Assembly (NCBI RefSeq): GCF_025639805.1
Contig: NZ_CP106735.1
Coordinates: forward strand, 62,001-126,000
Direction: 5' to 3'
DNA: 64,000 nt
Origin: Reichenbachiella carrageenanivorans
GTDB taxonomy: Bacteria; Bacteroidota; Bacteroidia; Cytophagales; Cyclobacteriaceae
The notes beneath the pieces are model-generated. The model was not told where the DNA came from, ran no database searches, and saw only the letters and a program-made list of their open reading frames with translations. This document shows positions 16,674 through 24,541 of the stretch, piece after piece. Both the position numbers and the translations under genes were made by a program. Each line of letters opens with the position of its first letter. Within the stretch, counting starts at the first letter, position 1.

Positions 16674-17432
16674 TTGAAATTCTTGAACAACAAATACAAC
16701 AACAGGTGGGTGCCATACCTATGGCCATGGACTAAACCTACTGGTGGTCGATACCATTCACTCAGTCAATGGATAATAAGCAGAAAATTCAGCATCCTAT
16801 ATCTCTTGATCATCTGGTTCATACTAGCTACCCTTGGGTTTGCTCCCAGGCGAAATTGTAATGAGGGCACCTGGCAAATGATGCTTCAGTGTGAATGGAT
16901 GATGTGGATGGGGCAATTCAAAACCGATTTCTGGCACTTTCTGGCAACGGGTCTTACCACCGCTTGGTTTCACAACGACTTCGTTCATATCCTCTTTGTG
17001 ACGATCTTTGGTTTCCTATTTCCTGTTCAGTCATTCGAGGCGCAGCATGGCACAAAGGCTACAGTGTTTATCTATTTTTTTACCTACTTGCTAATCGGCC
17101 TGTTTTTTGGCTCACTATTTAATGTGTTAGATCTGTATTGGCCAGACACACATTTTGTTTCTTATGGATTTGCGCGGGCTTGGATGGGCGGCTCTGTAGG
17201 TATTTTTGCACTGATTGGGGGATTGTCTTATTTCAGTTCAAAGAAGTGGTTTCTCTTTTCCTTAGTTTTTGTATTCGAAGTATTCAATCACTTTGTGTTG
17301 GGCAACAATGTACACATTTCATTTATTCACGTAATGTCAACTGGATTCGGTTGGGCACAGTGTGCGATTTGGGAATACATAAAAAAAAGTGGGGTTCATG
17401 GTAGCAAGTTGTACCGGTCAAAAATTTCGTAA
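16674..17432 (+). CDS. Rhomboid-like multipass membrane protein
   Basis: A 252-aa membrane protein of about six helices with features of the rhomboid intramembrane serine protease fold. These are FHNDFVHILFV (H100 and H105 where rhomboids have HxxxxH), GGSVGIFALIGG with S174 in the position of the catalytic serine (usual GxSG), and FIHVMSTGFGW with H219 in the position of the catalytic histidine. The residue equivalent to the oxyanion Asn of GlpG is V109. An extended N-terminus (WVPYLWPWTKPTGGRY) precedes helix 1. The start is TTG at 16674; no in-frame ATG precedes the conserved part. It may be an active protease with altered oxyanion support or a non-catalytic relative. Its last 37 bases overlap the 3' end of the convergent glycosyltransferase. 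Confidence 0.6.
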   Translation: MKFLNNKYNNRWVPYLWPWTKPTGGRYHSLSQWIISRKFSILYLLIIWFILATLGFAPRRNCNEGTWQMMLQCEWMMWMGQFKTDFWHFLATGLTTAWFHNDFVHILFVTIFGFLFPVQSFEAQHGTKATVFIYFFTYLLIGLFFGSLFNVLDLYWPDTHFVSYGFARAWMGGSVGIFALIGGLSYFSSKKWFLFSLVFVFEVFNHFVLGNNVHISFIHVMSTGFGWAQCAIWEYIKKSGVHGSKLYRSKIS

Positions 17433-18193
17433 ATCATACGATCGTTATTTTTTCTATTTCCTCCCGTCCTGAATAAGGTAGCATCTCTAGTTTCTTCTAT
17501 TTCCGAAAAGTCTTGATGCCCTTCGATACACTTCACTTTAGTATCAGTAATCATGGTCATAGCTTTAAACCAAATGTCATCATTGGTAGGTGCCATATTC
17601 ATATAAATAGACTTATTAAAAAGCTCTTCGTGCAGTCTTTGGCTCGGGTACAACACGCCGTCTTTGCCAGTAGGGAAGATCATGAGACTTGGCCCCAGCT
17701 CACGCATATCCTCTATTTCATGTGTTCTAGTCCATTTTGAGTAAGGTTTGAGTTTCCTTTTACCTATTATCTTATTAAGCAAACTCTCCTCGTGACTAAT
17801 AATTCTCCCTCGATAACATATAACACAATCTTGATTTTTTTGATATTCACCTATCAAACCTTGCAGCCAATTACTTGGGTAGAGCACGTCATCATCAGCC
17901 GTCACAATTAAGCAATGGTCTCGATTCATGAGCTTAGCTGTTGGAATCAGCTTTCGGTAAGGCCCAGTGTTTTTGGTCCAGTGAATTTCCAACCCTCGGC
18001 GTTCAAGACTTTTCAAGCTCTCCGGTATTTCTCGCACACCTTCATCGAGCAAATGTGGTTCTTCAGACAACCACAATAATACACGATCAGCTTTTACATC
18101 TTGATTTAAAATAGACTCAATGGCCTTGCTCACGTAATTGAGACGAGATTGTATAGAAGTAAGGCTGACAACAATAGGTATCTGGGTATTCAA
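17396..18193 (-). CDS. Glycosyltransferase, GT-A fold
   Basis: A 265-aa soluble glycosyltransferase with a GT-A N-terminus (IPIVVSLTSIQSRLNYV) and an acidic metal/sugar-nucleotide motif TADDDVLYPSNWL near residues 98-110. It continues with a region DGVLYPSQRLHEELFN and TNDDIWFKAM that resembles the acceptor part of small capsular and mannosyl transferases. Donor and acceptor are unknown. The start is TTG (18191-18193), since the conserved first strand begins four codons later. It is convergent with, and overlaps by 37 bases, the rhomboid-like gene; 227 bases of AT-rich sequence separate it from the divergent gene at 18421. Confidence 0.75.
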   Translation of the reverse strand: MNTQIPIVVSLTSIQSRLNYVSKAIESILNQDVKADRVLLWLSEEPHLLDEGVREIPESLKSLERRGLEIHWTKNTGPYRKLIPTAKLMNRDHCLIVTADDDVLYPSNWLQGLIGEYQKNQDCVICYRGRIISHEESLLNKIIGKRKLKPYSKWTRTHEIEDMRELGPSLMIFPTGKDGVLYPSQRLHEELFNKSIYMNMAPTNDDIWFKAMTMITDTKVKCIEGHQDFSEIEETRDATLFRTGGNRKNNDRMIYEIFDRYNLLP

Positions 18194-18393
18194 TAGAAAA
18201 GACTTAAGTGCTAATAATTAATTATCGGTGATTCGTTTTTTCGAATTCAACCTAACGGCTAATCTAACCTTCTCGTATATTCTATTTTTTATGCTGTCAT
18301 TACCTATATGTTATAATCCGCCTTGAAGATCAAATTTGTGTTAATTATAGCCTGTAGTTCTATTATAAACCACTATACCAGTCCGCTACTAAA

Positions 18394-18401
18394 TATATTT
18401 G
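18394..18401 (+). promoter_or_regulatory. Possible -7 element for the 165-aa/HTTM-like pair
   Basis: TATATTTG exactly matches TANNTTTG, 19 bases upstream of the ATG at 18421. No TTTG lies at the right distance for a -33 box. Confidence 0.35.
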
Positions 18402-18420
18402 ACGCTAGACTGTAGATCAG

Positions 18421-18918
18421 ATGTATAGAAAACAAGCGGGCAAAACGCTTCTTATCCTCTTCCTTATCAATGCTCTATTGGTATCGACTCACTTGGGTGA
18501 ATTCTGGCCTTTTAGCATTTATCCTATGTTTTCGAAAGCTGGAAAACCATGGACGCGCGCACTGATACGGGACGTCTCCGACGTACCTGATTCCTTGATT
18601 TGGCAAACGTATACATACCCCGACCTTCCAGGAATTCCGGCTACTACACTGGATCTAGAGATCGACAATATCGACTATTCCAATTTTGTCTGCAAGACCA
18701 AAAACTGGCAAATACAGCGGGTAAATGCCCTTCGCTATATGATAGGTGAGCCGCATCTCAAAGGTCGCAAACTACTGGCCGTAAAAGTGAGCGGCAGACT
18801 CATGAGCCATGCTGGCGTAGAAACCCTTGCTCTCCCATTCATCTTGTTTGATGAACATGGCTATTCGCTAAACCCTACCTTAGATTCTTCTCAATATTTC
18901 ACACATGAGACTCCTTGA
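18421..18918 (+). CDS. Membrane-anchored protein of unknown function
   Basis: A 165-aa protein with one N-terminal hydrophobic segment (KTLLILFLINALLVSTHL), probably an uncleaved anchor, then about 135 extracytoplasmic residues. Right after the anchor comes the segment EFWPFSIYPMFSKAGKPW, aromatic and proline-rich. No family is recognised. Its last 14 bases overlap the start of the next gene, an HTTM-like membrane protein, so the two are translated together and probably work together. The pair sits among glycosyltransferase genes. Confidence 0.7.
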   Translation: MYRKQAGKTLLILFLINALLVSTHLGEFWPFSIYPMFSKAGKPWTRALIRDVSDVPDSLIWQTYTYPDLPGIPATTLDLEIDNIDYSNFVCKTKNWQIQRVNALRYMIGEPHLKGRKLLAVKVSGRLMSHAGVETLALPFILFDEHGYSLNPTLDSSQYFTHETP

Positions 18919-19795
18919 CAAAGTAGTGGTCAATTTGTTTGGCACAGGAGCTAAACTCACCACAGGACAACAGTTGTACTTCAAGTTTTTCGAAGCTTAT
19001 GTTTGTTTTCATACTATTGATCTGGCATGGTCATGGGCTTTTTACACATTAAAGATCAAAGACATCGTTTTACCTCTAGGTATTGCTACACATTTAGACA
19101 TCAGTTTTATGCACGGCAATAATCTTCCTCTTTTCCTAGCAGCTTCCTTGTCCCTTCTCTGTGTATTGGCCTTTTTCAGAATAGGCCCACGATGGCTATA
19201 CTTAGCTGGATTTGCCCTATTGCACCTGCTTTTCACTGCTCGGTTTTGTTTGGGAGAAATCCCTCACAGTGCCAATTTTATCGGATTGAGTTTGTGCGCT
19301 CTTGGGGTAAGTGTGTATTTGTACGATGAAAATCGCTACCGCGCAGGTCTTACCATGGGACTCGTCTATTTTTTCGTAGGGTTTGGCTACACCACGGCCT
19401 CTATATCCAAACTGATTGCCACTGGTTTTCACTGGGCAGATGGCAGGCACCTTTGGCTGTGGATGAGCGAAAAAAGTGTAGATCACTTATCTAAATATGG
19501 AATGGCTGATTATAATCTACTCCAAGAACTCGCCTTTATGAGCATTCCCGTCGCTACAGTCATTCTTATCATTGGGATGGTTACGGAATTTTGCGGCTTC
19601 CTACTATGGTTCAAACGTACCAGGCCCTACATCACACTAGCTATTATCGGAATGCATATTGGCATTTTCCTCACTATGAATATTTGGTTTGGCAAGTTTA
19701 TGTCCGAATTGATTTTAATTGGTTTTCCTTGGGGGCTTTGGCTAAACCGACTCAACTTGAGTCGTATTTCCCATTGGCCACTGCTCAATAAGTAA
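18905..19795 (+). CDS. HTTM-like multipass membrane protein
   Basis: A 296-aa integral membrane protein with about seven or eight helices. The stretch GLVYFFVGFGYTTASISKL followed by GFHWADGRHLWLWM resembles the central segment of HTTM / vitamin-K-carboxylase-like membrane domains (a helix ending in a Ser-Lys, then a loop with W-x-DG). The family call is tentative because the sequence is diverged and shorter than many HTTM proteins. The start ATG (18905) lies within the end of the 165-aa gene. Its stop (19793-19795) is directly adjacent to the stop of the convergent glycosyltransferase, with no base between. Confidence 0.55.
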   Translation: MRLLDKVVVNLFGTGAKLTTGQQLYFKFFEAYVCFHTIDLAWSWAFYTLKIKDIVLPLGIATHLDISFMHGNNLPLFLAASLSLLCVLAFFRIGPRWLYLAGFALLHLLFTARFCLGEIPHSANFIGLSLCALGVSVYLYDENRYRAGLTMGLVYFFVGFGYTTASISKLIATGFHWADGRHLWLWMSEKSVDHLSKYGMADYNLLQELAFMSIPVATVILIIGMVTEFCGFLLWFKRTRPYITLAIIGMHIGIFLTMNIWFGKFMSELILIGFPWGLWLNRLNLSRISHWPLLNK

Positions 19796-20959
19796 TCAAG
19801 ACTGATACAGACGAAGCTGCGTATCAAAGCAATTGTCCCAACTCAACTGAGCGGCATATTGTCTAGCCTTAAGCTTCATTATGTCCTTATTTAGGTCTTT
19901 GGCAAACGTCACAATTTTATCACACAAGCCTTCTGGAGTCAGGTTTTCCAATATATATCCAGCCCCAGACTTTTCGATATGCTCTTTAGCCGCACCATCA
20001 TTAGCCGCAATAAGCGGTAGTCCTGCGCTCAGTGCCTCCACCAGCGACAATCCAAAAGTTTCCCATGCGCTGAGTGCAAATCCCAAATCGGCACTGGCAT
20101 AATAGGTAGCCATTTGCTCCACTCCATCCACAAAACCCAAGTAATGCACATGGGTATAGTCCTGAGTTGCCTGCTTTACACGCATCAAATCAGGCCCCAT
20201 GCCAGCCAAAACGAGTGCAGGAGCATGTGCCAACTGCTGACAAATCATCGGGTAGGCTGCAAGCAGCAAACTCAATCCTTTTTCATGACAAAACCTGTGC
20301 GGAAAGAAAAGCACCAGTCGCTCTGATTCTCCAGCTTTCAAATCACTGACCAACTGAGGGTCTCTTCTCTCTGGATGAAAGTTTATTTGATCCACACCTA
20401 GCGGCACAAAATGTACTCGCTGCATTCCGTGACGCTGCATTCTACGAATGATCAATTGGCTCGAAGCCAGTACACCCGACATGGTGTTATAATGATTACG
20501 GGCATGTCTCCATGCGATGGACTCACCCTTACTGGCCAGTCCAAACGGCCAGCCTCCCAAAAACCGACGCACATAAGTCACCGGAAAGTCAGCATGCCAA
20601 AACCCAAATACTTTAGCTTTCAGTGTATATTTCTTCACTATGGCATTTACCACCTTAGGCATAAAATATGGTGATCCCACTTCGATCACATCAGGGTCAA
20701 GTTTGACCAGCAAAGGAGCTAAAACAGACGCTCTAATTAAATATCTGTATTCCCAGTTGCCCATTACTTTAGGTACTTTGAGGTGCTCTACAAAAGTATT
20801 TTCACCCACTTGCTCCGTATAGGTTCGCTCGTCATGCATCACAAAAACGTACCTTATTTCAGGACGTTGCTTGTAATATTTAAGTTTCTCTAAGTGATAC
20901 CTACGCACACCGCCTCCACTGGGACTCCAAAAATTATTGCAATCAACTAGACAAAACAT
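19796..20959 (-). CDS. Glycosyltransferase family 4 (GT-B fold)
   Basis: Transfers a sugar from a nucleotide donor, retaining type. The N-terminal GT-B domain begins FCLVDCNNFWSPSGGGVRRYH, with the Gly-rich acceptor-side loop. The C-terminal domain has VLFFPHRFCHEKGLSLLL and the donor-binding motif WETFGLSLVEALSAGLPLIA, in which the ExxGLxxxE-type glutamates are kept. The frame opens at an ATG at 20983, but the ATG at 20957-20959 starts right at the first beta strand and reduces the overlap with the upstream ABC transporter from 41 to 17 bases, so it is preferred. It is the last gene of a three-gene minus-strand operon with the exporter and another glycosyltransferase. Confidence 0.85.
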   Translation of the reverse strand: MFCLVDCNNFWSPSGGGVRRYHLEKLKYYKQRPEIRYVFVMHDERTYTEQVGENTFVEHLKVPKVMGNWEYRYLIRASVLAPLLVKLDPDVIEVGSPYFMPKVVNAIVKKYTLKAKVFGFWHADFPVTYVRRFLGGWPFGLASKGESIAWRHARNHYNTMSGVLASSQLIIRRMQRHGMQRVHFVPLGVDQINFHPERRDPQLVSDLKAGESERLVLFFPHRFCHEKGLSLLLAAYPMICQQLAHAPALVLAGMGPDLMRVKQATQDYTHVHYLGFVDGVEQMATYYASADLGFALSAWETFGLSLVEALSAGLPLIAANDGAAKEHIEKSGAGYILENLTPEGLCDKIVTFAKDLNKDIMKLKARQYAAQLSWDNCFDTQLRLYQS

Positions 20960-22577
20960 CCTGCTTTGAATTGATGACGGCAAGTTCTCCCTCTACCATT
21001 TTGAGTACTCGATCTGCGTATGGAAAATACTTTTCGTCGTGAGAAATAGCTACAATCGTTTTACCCTTTTGCTGTAGCTCTGGCAATAGTTTGGTGTAAA
21101 ATATTTCTTTAAAATAAGGATCTTGATTCGCAGCCCATTCATCAAAAATGTAGATCTCCTTGTCCTCCATAACGGACACCAGCATGGCTAATCGCTTGCG
21201 CTGGCCGTATGACAATCGGGTAGTGGAAATTTTCTTATCGACAATGCTCACCTTATGAGCAATTTCCAACTGCTCCAACAAGCCCTGCGCTTGCTCTTCC
21301 AATATTTGTTCATCTATATGATGTAAGTCGTCGAACAAATAATAATCTGTAAACACCCCTGCAAAATGTTTGCGATAGTGATCTAATTGATGAGAATGTA
21401 TTTCTTGATTTTTCAATGTCAGCACACCAGTGGTGGCTTTATACAAGCCTGTCAGCAACTTAATAAAAGTGGTTTTACCGCTTCCATTGCCTCCTACGAC
21501 ATAGATAATTTCGCCCTGCATCACAGCCAGATCTAATGGCCCGATTGCAAAATGCTCTTCGTTGCCATAGCTAAAGCGAACCCCTGAAAGAGAGAATATA
21601 GGATCAGTAGCAGCATTCCAATCTGTAGTTGTGAGCAACACCTGATCGTTCGGTTCGTCTTCAAGCGATATGCCTATTTGCTCTATTTTATTCAATGAAA
21701 CCTGCGTACGTTTGATGTGTTTGAGAAAACCACTCACAGTGGCTAAAGGTGCTACTGTAAAAAGTAAGACAAGCAAGTAATCTCCAAAAGACTCTTTGGT
21801 GATCCAATCCAAACCATCTATAACATAGATAAAACACCCAATCCCTAAAAAAAGTATAACCTCCACGATACGTGAAGACACGGCATAGAGCGTCTCCTCT
21901 CTGACCCTATACTTTTGTTCGTTTACACAATTGGGTTCTATGCTCGAATGAATATAATTTTCTCGATGCTCTTTATTGAGTTTGAGCTCCTTCATCCCCA
22001 GTACGATCCCTTCAAAATTCTTATGGATTTTATCCCATTCGTTTCTTGCCTGCTCACTGTATTTTTTCAAGAAAGGCAAAGCCAAATAATTGATCAAAAA
22101 ACCAACAGTAAAAATTCCCAAACAACCAAGGGTGAGTACCCAAGACAAGTAAAAAAGATACACTAAACAACCCAGTGCCGTAGCTAACCCAGTGACTACA
22201 GGCGGCAATCTATTCATACTGGCTGATACAAAGTTGATATCTGCAGTCAATACTGGCAAGACCTGATCAAGTTTGCGCTCTGTTTTCTGAAAAGAAGCAT
22301 TCAGTATTTTTTTTGACAACTCGATTCTCAAGTTGAAAACCATAGATTGCGTAAGCACGGATATAAAATAAGAGGAAAGCACCCCAAACACTCCGAAGCA
22401 AATGACCGCCACGAAAAATTGCAGGAAGAAAATTTGGACATCCACCAATCCCGAATCGATATACTGGTGTATGAGTCGAATCACAAAAGTGGAGCACACT
22501 CCCGACAGCACGCTTACTAAAAGTGCCCATACAAACACTCGAGGTGATGCTTTTTTTAATAAAATCAAAAACTTCAT
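20943..22577 (-). CDS. Cyclic-peptide-type ABC exporter (SyrD/PvdE/YojI-like)
   Basis: A half-transporter of 544 aa with six membrane helices followed by an ATPase domain. Walker A is GGNGSGKTT at about 362-370, the signature motif is LSYGQ near 455-459, and Walker B is IYIFDEWAANQDP near 476-488. The D-E-W-A-x-x-Q-D-P-x-F string is characteristic of the cyclic-peptide exporter family (SyrD, PvdE, E. coli YojI) rather than of lipid flippases such as MsbA. Such proteins export lipopeptides, siderophore precursors or lasso peptides. No peptide synthetase or precursor peptide gene is seen nearby; the neighbours are glycosyltransferases, so the cargo may be glycosylated or a glycoconjugate. It starts one base after the stop of the upstream glycosyltransferase and overlaps the downstream one. 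Confidence 0.85.
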   Translation of the reverse strand: MKFLILLKKASPRVFVWALLVSVLSGVCSTFVIRLIHQYIDSGLVDVQIFFLQFFVAVICFGVFGVLSSYFISVLTQSMVFNLRIELSKKILNASFQKTERKLDQVLPVLTADINFVSASMNRLPPVVTGLATALGCLVYLFYLSWVLTLGCLGIFTVGFLINYLALPFLKKYSEQARNEWDKIHKNFEGIVLGMKELKLNKEHRENYIHSSIEPNCVNEQKYRVREETLYAVSSRIVEVILFLGIGCFIYVIDGLDWITKESFGDYLLVLLFTVAPLATVSGFLKHIKRTQVSLNKIEQIGISLEDEPNDQVLLTTTDWNAATDPIFSLSGVRFSYGNEEHFAIGPLDLAVMQGEIIYVVGGNGSGKTTFIKLLTGLYKATTGVLTLKNQEIHSHQLDHYRKHFAGVFTDYYLFDDLHHIDEQILEEQAQGLLEQLEIAHKVSIVDKKISTTRLSYGQRKRLAMLVSVMEDKEIYIFDEWAANQDPYFKEIFYTKLLPELQQKGKTIVAISHDEKYFPYADRVLKMVEGELAVINSKQDVLSS

Positions 22578-22578
22578 A

Positions 22579-23394
22579 TCAATCGATTGCCCCCTCGTAT
22601 CGTTCTAATTGTCCACCTGGAGATAGCTTATATACTTCCTCCAAACCATACAGCCCAGCGTTAGCCATCAAATGACCTAGCCTTATGTTCTTTTTGGATG
22701 CAGCCTTATTGGTCATTTTCATTTTTTTATACGACATCGTCGCTGGTGTATATTTTTCATTAGGAATGGCTCTGTTGTAATCGGAGTCTCTCCGGTGTAC
22801 GAGCAAGGCACCTCTGGCCTTGGCACGTTCCATCAGGTCATTATCCTGATATCCCATCGGCAAAAAGGCTTCGTTGTACCCTCCAAGTAGCTTGAATAAA
22901 TCTCGGGTAATAGCTATTCGCCCAAACGACCCATCTTCTTTTATTTTAGAAAACTGCCACAACACTATATTTTGTTCGGCTTCTCTAAATTGATCCAGTA
23001 CAAAAGCCCCCCCTCTTAGCCCTGTGTAATTGTCGCAATCCAAATTGACCAACACGGCACCTGCCGCTACTTTATGACTGGTATTTTTGGCCACAGAAGC
23101 ATTCCATTCGCTCAGCTGGGGGCAATGGAAGTATTTGAGATAGCCATCACTCAAAAATTCACCAAACTCTTTTAGCACCCATTGCTTCACTTGGTCACCT
23201 TCATCAAAATCCATCAAAACAAACTCAATAGAGTTGCGGTCTATTAAGTTATCGTTAAGGTTTTGAAGAAGCGTCATTTTCAAGGATTCCCACCTATTTT
23301 TATGGGTCAAACAAAACGACAACTTGCAGGTTAGCGAAGGGTCATAAATCAAAGGTGATTTGGGCAATAAACTTCTAGTACTGAATGAGAACAC
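22579..23394 (-). CDS. Glycosyltransferase, family 2 / galactosyltransferase-like
   Basis: A 271-aa GT-A-type transferase. The first strand is KLSFCLTHKNRWESL, the DxD-type motif lies in LVNLDCDNYTG, and the C-terminal segment GGYNEAFLPMGYQDNDLMER is the acceptor/catalytic part found in galactosyltransferase-like and chondroitin-polymerase-like enzymes. The start is GTG (23392-23394). It heads a minus-strand operon and its TGA is one base before the ATG of the exporter, so the two are coupled. A 85-base gap separates it from the divergent GT-B gene at 23480. Confidence 0.78.
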   Translation of the reverse strand: MFSFSTRSLLPKSPLIYDPSLTCKLSFCLTHKNRWESLKMTLLQNLNDNLIDRNSIEFVLMDFDEGDQVKQWVLKEFGEFLSDGYLKYFHCPQLSEWNASVAKNTSHKVAAGAVLVNLDCDNYTGLRGGAFVLDQFREAEQNIVLWQFSKIKEDGSFGRIAITRDLFKLLGGYNEAFLPMGYQDNDLMERAKARGALLVHRRDSDYNRAIPNEKYTPATMSYKKMKMTNKAASKKNIRLGHLMANAGLYGLEEVYKLSPGGQLERYEGAID

Positions 23395-23479
23395 GCTTTT
23401 TGAAAATGAATTTTAAGTTTAGTCCGATGATCAAATGGTACCTGAGCACCACTCATCTTATCGAAAATAGGAGATACAT

Positions 23480-24457
23480 ATGATAATAGCATATTTCGTC
23501 CATGGTCGAGGAAGAGGCCACTCCTCTCGAGCGCTTTCTGTTATCAAAAAGCTAATATTAAGGAAATATACACTTAAGATATTCGCGGGGCGAGACGCCT
23601 ATCCTGTCCTCAAAAATGAGGGGAATGTAAGCCTGATTCAGTCCATTTTCCCAGAGACCTCTCCCTTCGGTTTTATCAAAAGATTAATCCACGACTATCG
23701 GCTGCTACGGCAAATCAATCCTTCTGTAGTAATCTCCGATGGCGATGCCCCCTGTACCTGGGCGGCTAAATTTTTAGGTATTCCCGTACTCTCTATTGGT
23801 CATGCCTTGGTTTTTCCCTATTGCAATCACGCCATTCCTTTACCTCAGTGGGGATTACTAAAAGAAAGCCTCAAAGTGCGTATGACTTCCCAATGGGCAG
23901 ATTTCAAATTCATCCTACACTTTTGTCCGCTTCCACTAAAAGATAAACAGTCTGTATTGGTCAGACCAGATCTTGATCATGACACCCAAGATGGGGCTAC
24001 TTTGCCTTTTTTAGTTTCATATTTCAGAGACGGAAACGGTGAAAAAGTCTTGCGCATGTTGACAGCCGCTGGTTGCAGCATCAAAAATTTCGGGCATCCA
24101 GTTAACATTAACGGAGTACAAAACTTCAAAACAGATCAAAAGCATTTTAAGAAAATGTTACGTCAAGCGCAAGGTATAGTAAGCTCAGCAGGATCCAACA
24201 CCATCTTCGAAGCCATGGCACTTAAGAAGCCTATGTTGCTTACTTATCTCGCCAATGAGTTTGAACAAAGTGCCAATGCGCAATATATAACCCATTTAGG
24301 GCTTGGTCAAGGAGCTTCGTTTGATACAATCAACAGCACGCACATTCAACAATTTGTTCACAATTTGGACAAAACAAAGGCGACTACATACCCAACCCAC
24401 ATTATGCCTTCATTGTCCAATGAAGTATTAAAGTACCTACAGGTAAATTTCAAGTAA
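23480..24457 (+). CDS. GT-B glycosyltransferase (MurG/UGT-like)
   Basis: A 325-aa GT-B enzyme. The N-terminus IIAYFVHGRGRGHSSRA carries the glycine-rich loop typical of the Glyco_trans_1_3/MurG-like group. The C-terminal donor site is VSSAGSNTIFEAMALKKPML, where Ser-Ala-Gly-Ser-Asn and the Glu are the nucleotide-sugar contacts. The sequence between is short compared with true MurG. Substrates are unknown. It is divergent from the exporter operon and 84 bases upstream of a second GT-B gene on the same strand. Confidence 0.78.
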   Translation: MIIAYFVHGRGRGHSSRALSVIKKLILRKYTLKIFAGRDAYPVLKNEGNVSLIQSIFPETSPFGFIKRLIHDYRLLRQINPSVVISDGDAPCTWAAKFLGIPVLSIGHALVFPYCNHAIPLPQWGLLKESLKVRMTSQWADFKFILHFCPLPLKDKQSVLVRPDLDHDTQDGATLPFLVSYFRDGNGEKVLRMLTAAGCSIKNFGHPVNINGVQNFKTDQKHFKKMLRQAQGIVSSAGSNTIFEAMALKKPMLLTYLANEFEQSANAQYITHLGLGQGASFDTINSTHIQQFVHNLDKTKATTYPTHIMPSLSNEVLKYLQVNFK

Positions 24458-24541
24458 AAAAAACATGCTTTTTTGATAATCTGATTTAGCCCTTGTTGCA
24501 TTTTAAAAGATCGACTTTTACGATTCAGTACGAACTATGCA

